64,000 nucleotides of DNA from Lysobacter_I brunescens (GCF_042677005.1 NZ_JBHTIF010000001.1:496001-560000), one strand, 5' to 3'; counted from the stretch's first letter, positions 18,501 through 27,341 are shown. The notes: a model not told the origin generated them from the sequence alone. Made by a program: numbers and translations.

Positions 18501-20687
18501 CGCGATCCCGGTTTCGTCCAGCCCGCCCTCCGGCTCGCGGTACTCGAACATGCCCGGTGCCGAGGCATGCACCTGCTGGTAGGGTTCGCCGTCCGCGCCG
18601 GCGTGGAAGGTCGTGCGCAGGATCTCGTGGCGCTCGGCCAGCACCGCGATCGCGCGGCCGAACCGATCGGCGTCGAATCGACCGCGGATGCGGATCACGT
18701 TCTGCGCGTTGTACGCCGTCGAGGTCGACGTCAGCTGTTCGAGCAGCCACAGACCGTACTGCTGGTAGGAGAGCGGAGCGCGTCCAGCCGACATCGGCTC
18801 GATCCTCGCCTTGTCGAAGCCACCCTCATCTGCGGCGCCCATCGCGTCGTCGCCGGCGCGAGCCTGCGCGATCGCGCCGGCCATCTCCGCCAGCGTCATC
18901 GGCCGGAACAGCGCATGGATCGGCAGCGATACGCCGAAACGCTGGCGGATCCGCGACGAGAGCTGGATCAGCCGCAGCGAGTCGCCGCCGAGCAGCAGGA
19001 AGCAGTCGTCGCGGCCCACCTGCTCGCGCCGCAGCAGTTCGCACCAGAGCGCCGCCAGGCCGGTCTCCACCTCGCCCTCCGGCGCACGATACGCCTCCGA
19101 CGGATAGTCCTCCGCCGACGGCGCGCGCAGCGCCGCACGGTCCAGCTTGCCGTTCACCGTCTGCGGCCATGCCTCCACGCGCACGTAGGCCGACGGCACC
19201 ATGAAACCGGGCAGCCGCGTCGACAGCGCTTCGCGCAGTGCCGACGGCACCGTCGCCTCGGCATCGCCGCGCACGTATGCGACCAGCTGTTTGTCGCCCG
19301 CTTCGTCGCGCGCCAGCACCACCGCATCGCGCACGCCCGGCAGACTCGACAGTACCGACTCGATCTCGCCCAGCTCGATGCGGAAGCCGCGCACCTTCAC
19401 CTGGAAGTCGTTGCGGCCCTGGTACTCGATGGTCCCGTCCGCCAGCACGCGGCCGAGGTCGCCGGTGCGATACCAGCGCTCGCCGTCGATCGCGACGAAG
19501 CGTTCGGCAGTCAGTTCCGGACGCGCCAGGTAGCCGCGCGCCAGGCCGTCGCCGGCGATCAGCAGTTCGCCGCTCTCGCCGTCGGCGACCGGACGCAGCG
19601 CCTCGTCGAAGACGCCGATCCGCACGCCCGGCAGCGCCACGCCGATCCGCGGTGCATCGCCCGCGTCGTTGATCACCATCGCCGTCGCGTACACCGTCGC
19701 CTCGGTCGGACCGTAGGCATTGAAGAACCGCTGCGTCGTGCTCGATGCCATCGACCGCCACATCGCGGCCGGAATCGCTTCGCCCGCCACCACCACGGTC
19801 AATCCATGCAGCGAGTCGCGGCGCTGCAGGCCCGCGTCCAGCAGCCCGCCCAGCTGCGACGGCGTGCAGTCGAACAGATCGACGCGCTCGGCCTCCAGCA
19901 GCGACAGCATCGCCTCGGGGTCCTGTTTCGCCGCCTGCGGCACCATCACCACGCAGTCGCCGCTGAGCAGGCGGCTCCAGCCCTGCACCGACACGTCGAA
20001 CGACAGCGAGGCGTTCATCGCCGCGCGCAGCGGTCGCGCCGCATCGCCGCCCTGCGGATGCAGCACGGCATCGAGCGAACGCCACAGGTGCATTACGGCC
20101 GCATGTTCGACTTCCACGCCTTTCGGCCGGCCGGTCGAGCCGGAGGTGTAGATCACGTAGGCACGACGCGAGGACACCGTCGCTTCGTCCGTGTCGTCGA
20201 GGTTCTCCGCAGGTTCGCCGGCCCAGTCCGCAGCGTCCTCCAGCGACACGCATGCCGGTGCGTCCTGCAGGCCCGACAGTGCCGCAGCCATCGCCGTGCG
20301 TCCCGCCGCATCGGTCAGCACCACCGCAAGCGCGGCGTCCTCGACCATCGCGCGCAGGCGTTCGGCCGGATACTCCGGATCCATCGGCACGTAGGCGCCG
20401 CCGGCCTTCAGCGCCGCCAGCAGGCCTTCGAGCATGCCCACGCCGCGCGCCATGCACAGGCCCACGTTGCGCTCCGGCGCCACGCCCAGCGCGCGGAGCC
20501 GCCGCGCCAGCCGGTTCGCCTGCGCATTCAATGTCGCGTAATCGCGGCGATCCTCGCCGCACACCGCCGCCGCACGCGACGGCTCGCGCGCCGCCCAGGC
20601 TTCCACCCGCCGGTGGAGGGCGACGACCTGCGAATTCTCCATCCGGGATGCTCCGGTCCCGACGGCATCATGCCGTGTTGGATCCAT
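15567..20687 (-). CDS. Non-ribosomal peptide synthetase, A-T-C-A-T
   Basis: A 1706-residue bimodular NRPS. The ATG at 20687 is chosen because a GGAG site sits seven bases before it; an ATG at 20642 also has a GGAG and would remove 15 residues. The domains are an adenylation domain from the extreme N-terminus (pocket read as DVQDVAAVYK, substrate unknown), a carrier with GGDS (Ser570), a condensation domain, a second adenylation domain (pocket DFWDIGVVIK, a threonine-like frame with changes) and a carrier with GGHS (Ser1659). The condensation domain is unusual: its first core reads SYQQYGLWLL, without the usual Arg, and its active-site core is QH-xxx-DG at 767-773, so the catalytic second His768 is kept. 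There is no leading C domain, so it cannot extend a chain handed on by the upstream NRPS. It most simply makes a dipeptide that it passes to the C-A-T protein downstream. Confidence 0.93.
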   Translation of the reverse strand: MDPTRHDAVGTGASRMENSQVVALHRRVEAWAAREPSRAAAVCGEDRRDYATLNAQANRLARRLRALGVAPERNVGLCMARGVGMLEGLLAALKAGGAYVPMDPEYPAERLRAMVEDAALAVVLTDAAGRTAMAAALSGLQDAPACVSLEDAADWAGEPAENLDDTDEATVSSRRAYVIYTSGSTGRPKGVEVEHAAVMHLWRSLDAVLHPQGGDAARPLRAAMNASLSFDVSVQGWSRLLSGDCVVMVPQAAKQDPEAMLSLLEAERVDLFDCTPSQLGGLLDAGLQRRDSLHGLTVVVAGEAIPAAMWRSMASSTTQRFFNAYGPTEATVYATAMVINDAGDAPRIGVALPGVRIGVFDEALRPVADGESGELLIAGDGLARGYLARPELTAERFVAIDGERWYRTGDLGRVLADGTIEYQGRNDFQVKVRGFRIELGEIESVLSSLPGVRDAVVLARDEAGDKQLVAYVRGDAEATVPSALREALSTRLPGFMVPSAYVRVEAWPQTVNGKLDRAALRAPSAEDYPSEAYRAPEGEVETGLAALWCELLRREQVGRDDCFLLLGGDSLRLIQLSSRIRQRFGVSLPIHALFRPMTLAEMAGAIAQARAGDDAMGAADEGGFDKARIEPMSAGRAPLSYQQYGLWLLEQLTSTSTAYNAQNVIRIRGRFDADRFGRAIAVLAERHEILRTTFHAGADGEPYQQVHASAPGMFEYREPEGGLDETGIAALIESQVFRRFDLAQLPLAKFTLVRLSADEHLLIQVEQHYVHDGWSMNLILRELLAIYDAMGRGEAPDLPPMVAQFGDYANWQRSEAAAARFRRQARYWKDKLAGAALQLPMITDRPRPAVPSYRGGQVRVELPKALVCELRAFCRREGVTLYAAMQAVFQLTISRYAGCDDFVIGSAVANRVARRAEGLVGMFVNMVPVRCNLSGDPSYRTLLDRVMADLAEAYDHQEAPFEWVVREVQPERDAGRNPLFQVAFSSHNSTGPRLAWPEFTLDIHEVYSNDTSKFDFDVIMIPRARHDPDGVTMLWSYAADLYDHGTIEGIARTYRHLLAACIADPHRPLAAFEACDPDARARLLAFGADVREYDRSTPIHARFEAQAAHAPDAIAVSCGDDALRYGALNARANRLAHWLRAQGVAPESRVAICMERGIGVVESVVAVLKSGGGYVPLDLSYPADRLAYVLADARPTLVLADAAARPLLAEALADVVADGRPRIVDIDDDAGLWAAMPETNPDPAAVGLRPDHLAYVIYTSGSTGEPKGVMVEHRQIDRLFATTASWSGFRADDVVALFHSFAFDFSVWEIWGALRHGGRLVVVPRDVARSADAFHDLLCRERVTLIDQTPGALRALIEAQARSDDRHALRTLIFGGEALDAKMLKPWFADPRNAATRLVQVYGITETTVISTWREMTVADTDHEGPSPIGVRYDDVSLYVLDPQGQLCPFGVVGEIHIGGGGVARGYLDRDALTAERFVADPFRPGERIYRSGDLARMRTDGSLEYVGRNDFQVKVRGYRIELGEIESRLAALPGVRDAVVLARQDAGDRAARLVAYYRVEGDGAPDLPDALRQGLQRQLPEYMLPSAYVQVDGWPLNANGKLDRRALPAPDAGDFGGRAAYVAPRTPIEEEMARIWSQLLGVAQVGVHDNFFALGGHSLLATRLAMATQDALGVDVSLRDLFEGPTIERLLDVVFSRIEQEDLVE

Positions 20688-20832
20688 GGTCCTGCTCCGT
20701 GTGGTTGATCTGCGTTCCACGAACTCCGCGCGCCGGGCGCATGCGCCGGCGTGGTTGCGCTTCCGCGTGGTGGCCGCCGGGCCGCACTGCGACGGCCCGG
20801 TCACGGCACCCCTTACGACAAACCGCGCCTTG

Positions 20833-23800
20833 TCATGCCATCTCCGCCATTTCGGACGCCATCCGGGAGAACACCACGTCGAGCAGGCGCTCGATCGTCG
20901 GCCCTTCGAACAGGTCGCGCAGGCTCACGTCCATGCCCAGGGCCTCGCGGGTCTCCAGCGCAAGCTTCGTCGCGAGCAGCGAGTGGCCGCCGAGCGTGAA
21001 GAAGTTGTCCTGCACGCCGACGCGCTCCAGGCCGAGCAGGCGCGCCCAGATCTCCGCCATGGCCTCTTCCACCGGCGTGCGCGGCGCGACGTAGGCGGCG
21101 CCCGCGTCGAAGTCGTCCGCGCCCGGCGCGGGCAACGCGGCGCGATCGAGCTTGCCGTTGGCGGTGAGCGGCCACGCCGCCACGGCCACGAACGCGGACG
21201 GCAGCATGTACTCGGGCAGGGCGCCCTGCAGCCCGCCGCGCAGCGCGTCGGCCGGTATTTCGATGCCATCGGCGGCCCGATAGTACGCCACCAGTTTCTG
21301 CGCCGGATCGCTGCCGTCGCGACGCGCGAGCACCACCGCGTCGAGCACGCCCGGCAGCGCGGCCAGGCGCGACTCGATCTCGCCCAGTTCGATGCGGTAG
21401 CCGCGGAACTTCACCTGGAAATCGTTGCGTCCCAGGTAATCCAGGCTGCCGTCCGCATGCATGCGTGCGAGGTCGCCGGAGCGGTAGAGGCGTCCGCCCG
21501 GTCGGAACGGATCGTCGATGAAGCGCTCGGCGGTCAAGGTCTCGCGTCCGAGGTAGCCGCGGCTCACGCCCGCGCCGCCGATGTACAGCTCGCCGGCAAC
21601 GCCGAAGGCGCAGAGCTGGCGCTCAGGATCGAGCACGTACAGCGGCGTGTCGTCGTAGCCGACGCCGATCGAGTTCGGGCCGTCGCGATGGACGTCGGTC
21701 GGCACCATTTCGCGCCAGGTCGACACCACCGTGGTCTCGGTGATGCCGTAGAGCTGCACCAGACGCGTGCCCGCGTTGCGCGGATCGGCGAACCACGGCG
21801 CGAACATCGCGGCATCGAAGCTGTCGCCGCCGAACGGCAGCAGGCGCAGCGCGTGGCGCTCGCTGCTCGCGGCCTGCGCTTCGATCAGCGTGCGCAGGCC
21901 GCCGGGGGTCTGCGCGGCCACGGTCACGCCTTCGCGGCACAGCAGCGCATGCAAGTCGTCGGCCGACCGCGCCACGTCGCGCGGCACCACCACCAGCCGC
22001 GCGCCATGCCTCAGCGCGCTCCAGATTTCCCAGACGGAGTAGTCGAAGGAGAACGAATGGCTGGCGGTGATCGTGTCGTCGGCATGGAAGCCGCCCCACG
22101 ATCCCTCGGTCGCGAACAGGCGATCGAGCTGACGATGCTCGACCATCACGCCCTTGGGCTGTCCGGTCGAGCCGGAGGTGTAGATGACATAGGCCAGGTG
22201 ATCCGGGCGCAGACCGATTTCGGCACGGTCCGGATCCTGCGCGGACAGCTCGGCCCACTGCGATGCGTCCTCCTGCAGATCGACGATGCGCGGCCGCGAC
22301 GCGGGGTCGACATCCGCCAGCGCCTGCGCCAGCAGCGCGCGTCCGGGCGCATCGGCCAGGACCACGGCAGGCCGTGCATCGGACAGCACGTATGCCAGGC
22401 GATCGACCGGATACGACAGGTCGAGCGGCAGGTAGCCGCCGCCGGCCTTGTGCACCGCAAGCATCGCCTCGATCGCGGCCACGCTGCGCTCGGTGCAGAT
22501 CGCGACCCGCGCGTCCGGTGCGACGCCCTGCGCGCGCAGCCAGTGCGCGAGGCGATTGGCGCGTGCGTTGAGCGTGCCGTAGTCGAGCGACTCGCCATCG
22601 CAGCTCACGGCTAGTGCCTGAGGCGCGCGCGCCGCGTGGGCCTCGAACCGCGCGTGCACCGGCAGCAGATCGCCCGCTTGTGCATCCGCTGTTTCGCGCG
22701 CGGCATCGGCCAGCGCCAGGATGCGCGCGCGCGCCTGCGGATCGCAGGCCTCGAACCGTGCCAGGCGGCGGTCAGGGTCGGCGATGCAGGTGGCGAGCAG
22801 GTGCAGGTAGGTGCGGCAGATGCCCTCGATCGTCTCGCGGTCGTACAGGTCGGCCGCGTAGCTCCACAGCATGGTCACGCCATCGGGGTCGTGACGCGTG
22901 CGCGGGATCATGATCACGTCGAAATCGAACTTCGAGGTGCCGTTGCTGTAGGCCTCGTGGATGTCCAGCTCGAACTCCGGCCACTTCAGGCGCGGACCGA
23001 CCGAGTTGTGCGAGCTGAAGGCGACCTGGAACAACGGGTTGCGGCCGGCGTCGCGCTCGGGCTGCACTTCGCGCACCACCCACTCGAACGGCGCTTCCTG
23101 GTGGTCGTAGGCTTCGGCCAGGTCGGCGGTGACGCGATCGAGCAGGCCGCGCGCGGTCAGGTCGCCCGACAGCGTGCAGCGCACCGGCACCATGTTCACG
23201 AACATGCCGACCAGGCCTTCGCTGCGCTGGGTGACGCGGTTGCCCACGGCCGAGCCGATCACGAAATCCTCGCAGCCGGCGTAACGCGAGATCGTCAGCT
23301 GGAACATCGCCTGCATCGTGGCGTAGAGCGTGAAGCCCTCGCGCTGGCAGAACGCGCGCAGCGCCGAGGCCAGCGCCTCGGGCAGCTCGATGCGCAACTG
23401 GCCACCGCGATAGCTCGGCACCGCCGGACGCGGGCGGTCGGTGATCATCGGCAGCTGCAGCGCGGCGCCGGCGAGCTTGTCCTTCCAGTAGCGGGCCTGG
23501 CGACGGAAGCGCGCAGCCGCGGCTTCGCTGCGCTGCCAGGTCGCGTAGTCGCCGAACTGGACGGCCATCGGCTCCAGCGGCGGCGCTTCGCCGCGACCCA
23601 TCGCGTCGTAGATCGCCAGCAGCTCGCGCAGGATCAGGTTGATGCTCCAGCCATCGTGCACGTAGTGCTGCTCGACCTGGACCAGCAGGTATTCCTCCGG
23701 CGCCAGCCGCACCAGGGTGAACTTGGCCAGCGGCAGCTGCGCCAGGTCGAAACTGCGCAGCACCTGGCTGCGGACGAACGCGGTGGTCGTCTCCTCGTCC

Positions 23801-25989
23801 CACGGGGACGCCGCCTCCAGATACTCGAACATGCCCTCCGCGACCGGATGCACCTGCTGGTAGGGCTCGCCGTCCTCACCGGCATGGAAGGTGGTGCGCA
23901 GGATCTCGTGGCGCTGCGCCAGGTGTTCGATCGCGCGACCGAAACGCACCGGGTCGAAGCGACCGCGGATACGCACCACGTTCTGCGCGTTGTACGCGAT
24001 CGACGTCGAGGTCAGCTGCTCCAGCAGCCACAGCCCGTACTGCTGGTACGACAGCGGTGGACGCGCCGGCAGACCCGCTTCGGGCCGCGTCCAGCGATCG
24101 AAGGAATCGTCCACGCCCGGGGCTTCGCCCGCATCCGCCGCCGAAGCCGCCGTGGCCTCGATCGCGCGCGCCATCTCGGCCAGCGACATCGGCTTGAACA
24201 GCGCATGGATCGGCAGCGACACGCCGAACACGGCGCGGATGCGCGAGGCCAGCTGGATCAGCCGCAGCGAATCGCCACCGATGCGCAGGAAGCGGTCGTC
24301 GCGGCCGATCCTCTCGCGCTTGAGCAGCTCCGCCCACAGCCCGGCCAAGGTCGTTTCGGTCGCACCTTCCGGCGCGAGATAGGCTTCCGACGGGTAGTCC
24401 TCCGCCGCAGGCGCGGGCAACGCGTCGCGGTCGAGCTTGCCGTTCACGGTCTGCGGCCAGTCGCGCACCGCCACGTAGGCCGAGGGCACCATGTACGCCG
24501 GCAGCACGCGCGTCAGCGCATCGCACAACGCCGACGCGGTCACGCCTTCGCCGGCCGGGCGATACCAGGCCACCAGCTGCTTTTCGCCCGAGGCATCCGG
24601 ACGCGCGAGCACCACCGCCTCGGCCACCCCGGACTGCTCCGCCAGGACCGACTCGATCTCGCCCAGTTCGATGCGGAAGCCGCGCAGCTTCACCTGGAAA
24701 TCGTTGCGGCCGAGGTACTCCAGCGTGCCGTCCGGCAGTGCGCGCGCCAGGTCGCCGCTGCGATACATCCGCGCGTCCATCCGCGCGCCCGACGCCGTCG
24801 AGAACGGATCGGGCACGAAGCGTTCACGGGTCAGTTCGGGGCGCCCGAGGTAGCCGCGCGTCACGCCCGCGCCGCCGATGAACAGTTCGCCGATCTCGCC
24901 GGGCGCCACCGGCTGCAGGTCCGCGCCGAGCAGATGAACCTGCATGCCCTCGATGGCGCGGCCGATCGGCACGTTGTCGAGCGGCATGCCGTCGATCGTC
25001 GGCAGGTCGTCCTGCGCCGCGCCGTCGCTGGTGTACGTCGTGCAGCCGACCACCGTCTCGGTCGGGCCGTATTCGTTGACGACGACCGCCTGCGGCAGCA
25101 CGCACGCACGGAAGCGCGCCAGCGTGCGCCGCGTGAACTGCTCGCCGCCCACCACCACGCGATGCCGCGTCGGCGAAGGTGATGCGCCCTCAAGCGCGGA
25201 CAAGGCATCCAGATGGGTCGGGGTCAGCTTGAACAGCCACGGCTCGGATCCCGCGCAATACGCCTGCAGTTGTTCCAGGCAGCGCTGCGGGTTCTCGTCC
25301 AGCAGCACGACCGTCTTGCCGGCCTGCCACGGCGCGAGCAGCGTCGTCACCGTGGCGTCGAAGCCCAGCGAGGTCGCCACCAGGCCGCCGCGCACGTCGT
25401 CGCGGAGGTAGTTCGGCACGGCATGGGCGAGGTAATGCAGGACGCCCGCGTGCGGAACCATCACGCCCTTGGGACGGCCGGTCGAACCGGAGGTGTAGAT
25501 CACGTAGGCCAGGCGGTCGGCCGACAGCGTCGCGACCTCCGGGTCGTGCACGGGCTGTGTCGCCAGCACCGGATCGTCATCGAGCGCCAGGACCGGCGCA
25601 TCGCAGGGCGGCAGCAGGTCGCGCAGGCGCGTCTCGGTCAGCAGCGCGCGCGGCTGGCTGTCCTGCAGCATGTAGGCGAGGCGCTCCGTCGGATGCGCCG
25701 GGTCCAGCGGTACGTAAGCGCCACCGGCCTTGAGCACCCCCAGCACCGCGACCGCCATTCCCGGTCCGCGCGGCATGCACAGCGCGACCCGGTCGTCCGG
25801 GCCCACCCCCAGCGCGATCAAACGGTGCGCCAGCTGGTTCGCCAGTCGGTTGAGCGTGGCGTAATCCATCCGCACATCCCCGTGCACCAGCGCCAGTGCC
25901 TGCGGCCGTTCCGCGGCATGGCGTTCGAACGCCCGGTGCGCTGCTCCGGCGGCACGCGCCGCTCCCCTGTCTTCGCCGATCAACTGCAT
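20833..25989 (-). CDS. Non-ribosomal peptide synthetase, A-T-C-A-T, first module predicted Asn
   Basis: A 1718-residue bimodular NRPS and the first gene of the operon. The ATG at 25989 follows an AGGAG site by nine bases; the upstream in-frame extension to 26097 lacks NRPS homology. The first adenylation domain has pocket DATKVGEVGK, close to the asparagine signature DLTKLGEVGK. Its carrier is GGDS (Ser574). The condensation domain again has SYQQYGLWLL and a QH-xxx-DG core (Gln774, His775, Asp779). The second adenylation pocket reads DYWAPGLVVK, which I cannot assign. The last carrier is GGHS (Ser1670). From the first carrier onward it is a clear paralogue of the next NRPS gene, while the first adenylation domain is much more different. 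Like its sibling it lacks an N-terminal C domain, so it is built as a chain starter. Confidence 0.93.
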   Translation of the reverse strand: MQLIGEDRGAARAAGAAHRAFERHAAERPQALALVHGDVRMDYATLNRLANQLAHRLIALGVGPDDRVALCMPRGPGMAVAVLGVLKAGGAYVPLDPAHPTERLAYMLQDSQPRALLTETRLRDLLPPCDAPVLALDDDPVLATQPVHDPEVATLSADRLAYVIYTSGSTGRPKGVMVPHAGVLHYLAHAVPNYLRDDVRGGLVATSLGFDATVTTLLAPWQAGKTVVLLDENPQRCLEQLQAYCAGSEPWLFKLTPTHLDALSALEGASPSPTRHRVVVGGEQFTRRTLARFRACVLPQAVVVNEYGPTETVVGCTTYTSDGAAQDDLPTIDGMPLDNVPIGRAIEGMQVHLLGADLQPVAPGEIGELFIGGAGVTRGYLGRPELTRERFVPDPFSTASGARMDARMYRSGDLARALPDGTLEYLGRNDFQVKLRGFRIELGEIESVLAEQSGVAEAVVLARPDASGEKQLVAWYRPAGEGVTASALCDALTRVLPAYMVPSAYVAVRDWPQTVNGKLDRDALPAPAAEDYPSEAYLAPEGATETTLAGLWAELLKRERIGRDDRFLRIGGDSLRLIQLASRIRAVFGVSLPIHALFKPMSLAEMARAIEATAASAADAGEAPGVDDSFDRWTRPEAGLPARPPLSYQQYGLWLLEQLTSTSIAYNAQNVVRIRGRFDPVRFGRAIEHLAQRHEILRTTFHAGEDGEPYQQVHPVAEGMFEYLEAASPWDEETTTAFVRSQVLRSFDLAQLPLAKFTLVRLAPEEYLLVQVEQHYVHDGWSINLILRELLAIYDAMGRGEAPPLEPMAVQFGDYATWQRSEAAAARFRRQARYWKDKLAGAALQLPMITDRPRPAVPSYRGGQLRIELPEALASALRAFCQREGFTLYATMQAMFQLTISRYAGCEDFVIGSAVGNRVTQRSEGLVGMFVNMVPVRCTLSGDLTARGLLDRVTADLAEAYDHQEAPFEWVVREVQPERDAGRNPLFQVAFSSHNSVGPRLKWPEFELDIHEAYSNGTSKFDFDVIMIPRTRHDPDGVTMLWSYAADLYDRETIEGICRTYLHLLATCIADPDRRLARFEACDPQARARILALADAARETADAQAGDLLPVHARFEAHAARAPQALAVSCDGESLDYGTLNARANRLAHWLRAQGVAPDARVAICTERSVAAIEAMLAVHKAGGGYLPLDLSYPVDRLAYVLSDARPAVVLADAPGRALLAQALADVDPASRPRIVDLQEDASQWAELSAQDPDRAEIGLRPDHLAYVIYTSGSTGQPKGVMVEHRQLDRLFATEGSWGGFHADDTITASHSFSFDYSVWEIWSALRHGARLVVVPRDVARSADDLHALLCREGVTVAAQTPGGLRTLIEAQAASSERHALRLLPFGGDSFDAAMFAPWFADPRNAGTRLVQLYGITETTVVSTWREMVPTDVHRDGPNSIGVGYDDTPLYVLDPERQLCAFGVAGELYIGGAGVSRGYLGRETLTAERFIDDPFRPGGRLYRSGDLARMHADGSLDYLGRNDFQVKFRGYRIELGEIESRLAALPGVLDAVVLARRDGSDPAQKLVAYYRAADGIEIPADALRGGLQGALPEYMLPSAFVAVAAWPLTANGKLDRAALPAPGADDFDAGAAYVAPRTPVEEAMAEIWARLLGLERVGVQDNFFTLGGHSLLATKLALETREALGMDVSLRDLFEGPTIERLLDVVFSRMASEMAEMA

Positions 25990-26455
25990 CCTGCTCCACT
26001 CCTGTTCGATATGTGCCACGGGCACCTTCGGGTCGCCCGCTCCCTTCCCCGTCGATCGCCGATCAGGCGAGCGACCTCGCGCGTCCTCCCCGGACACGCG
26101 TCCACGCCACGAGTCGCGACGCGGTCAATGCCGCGCGTCGCGCCTTCGCGTTGTTCCGATGTCCTGGATACCGATTGGCATCACGGGCCAGCGACGGGAT
26201 AAGCCCGTCCCCTGCGACCGTCCTCGCGACGGTCGATCCCTGCCCCCTCTTCCGGCAACTCTGGCCACAGCACGTCTCCTTGCTTCGGCGGGACTCCGTC
26301 CCGACGGCCTTCGAGCATGACTCGCGTCGTCGTCATTCTGTGATCGATGGCAGCGCAAATACTGGCACAACTGTCGCGACAAGGAATCCCCCAACGACGA
26401 CGGGCCGGCATGGCCGGCCCGTCTCGGGGAAGATGGCGGATGAAACCGTGATGGA
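25990..26455. other. 466-bp region upstream of the NRPS operon: leader with hairpins, no gene seen
   Basis: No credible gene lies here. It should hold the NRPS promoter, read on the minus strand, but I found no convincing -35/-10 pair. Two close inverted repeats lie in the probable 5' leader: GACGGG/CCCGTC arms at 26193-26198 and 26204-26209, and eight-base arms at 26215-26222 and 26228-26235. They could fold in the transcript or bind a regulator. A third, longer hairpin at 26399-26423 is listed separately. Confidence 0.5.
26399..26423. repeat. 11-bp perfect inverted repeat downstream of lipoprotein gene
   Basis: The arms 26399-26409 and 26413-26423 are exact complements around ATG. It starts 32 bp after the stop of the minus-strand lipoprotein gene. 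It may end or stabilise that transcript, although no T-tract follows on either strand. Confidence 0.6.
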
Positions 26456-27301
26456 TTACCAGCGACCCGGGGGATCTGCTGCGAAACCGCCCGGGAAGGC
26501 CTGCGGACCGGCCGGCCGGCGGCGGCGATCCCACTCGTACGGGCGCGGCATCACCCCCATTGCCACCAGATTCGGCACATCGTCGTAGCGGATCTGGGCG
26601 ACCTGGGTGGGCGTGCGGCTGGCGCGGACGAATTCGGTACGGTTCACCGGCGACCACTCGCGGTCGCCGTGGCCGGTGCCGATGCCCTGGCCGACGCCGC
26701 CGTAGGCATCGGCCGAGGAGGCTTCGCGGGCGCCGCGTGCCGCCGGAGCTGCCGGGGCCGCCTTCTCGGCGCGCCCGGCCTGGTCCCGACGGCTGCGATC
26801 GTAATCGTCCTGTTCGCGGGCGATCGGTGCCGGTTCGTAGTACGGGCGCGGGTAGCTGCGCTCGCGGAAGACGGCCACACCGATCACGCCGACATTGTCC
26901 GGACGACCGGTCCGGGCGGCATAGCTGTCGGGCAGGTCGGTGAAGTAGAACTGGGCCACGTCCTGCAGCGACTTGCGCCAGCCGGCGATCTCGGTGCTCT
27001 GCCAGGGGCCGAGCACGTAGCCAGCCTGGCCGGTGCCGGCGGTTTCGCCGCTGATCGCGTTCACGCCGTCGACCGACAGGACCACGAGCACGCGCTCGCC
27101 GGTGGTGTTGGTCAGGCGCACGCTGTAGCGGTGTCCGGGGACGCCGGGCACCCAGGTCTGGCTGCGGTGGCGGTACTCGGGCAGCCACTGCCCGGTGTCG
27201 CGGTCGATGAGGTCGATGTCCACCAGCGACTGCGCGCGCGAGGTGCCGCAGGCGGTGGTGGCGAGGAGCGCGGTGAGCAGAACGGCGGTGGCGCGCAGCA
27301 T
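26456..27301 (-). CDS. Putative lipoprotein of unknown function
   Basis: A 281-residue protein with a lipoprotein signal: MLRATAVLLTALLATTAC, with the lipobox cysteine at residue 18 followed by Gly. The mature part begins with a beta-rich region (SLVDIDLIDRDTGQWLPEYRH, then YSVRLTNTTGERVLVVLSVDG) and a GVAVFRER segment. The middle is Ala/Arg/Asp-rich and probably disordered (about 165-205), and the C-terminus is basic and proline-rich (YEWDRRRRPAGP). It should sit in the envelope, anchored by lipid. I recognise no enzyme motif. It lies upstream of the NRPS operon on the same strand, with a hairpin between, and is divergent from trpS. No functional link to the NRPS can be shown. Confidence 0.8.
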   Translation of the reverse strand: MLRATAVLLTALLATTACGTSRAQSLVDIDLIDRDTGQWLPEYRHRSQTWVPGVPGHRYSVRLTNTTGERVLVVLSVDGVNAISGETAGTGQAGYVLGPWQSTEIAGWRKSLQDVAQFYFTDLPDSYAARTGRPDNVGVIGVAVFRERSYPRPYYEPAPIAREQDDYDRSRRDQAGRAEKAAPAAPAARGAREASSADAYGGVGQGIGTGHGDREWSPVNRTEFVRASRTPTQVAQIRYDDVPNLVAMGVMPRPYEWDRRRRPAGPQAFPGGFAADPPGRW

Positions 27302-27324
27302 GGGAGGACTCCGGCGGTGGGTGG

Positions 27325-27341
27325 GTGTCCGGTTCGGACAC
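27325..27341. promoter_or_regulatory. Inverted repeat in the divergent lipoprotein/trpS spacer
   Basis: GTGTCCG and CGGACAC form exact seven-base arms around GTT, 24 bp upstream of the lipoprotein start codon in a 155-bp divergent spacer. The dyad shape would suit an operator for a dimeric repressor. No factor can be named. Confidence 0.35.

Noticed and set aside
26340..26400. TTGTCG and CAGTAT-like hexamers considered as the NRPS promoter
   Set aside because: Spacing and matches are poor on the minus strand, so no promoter is called.
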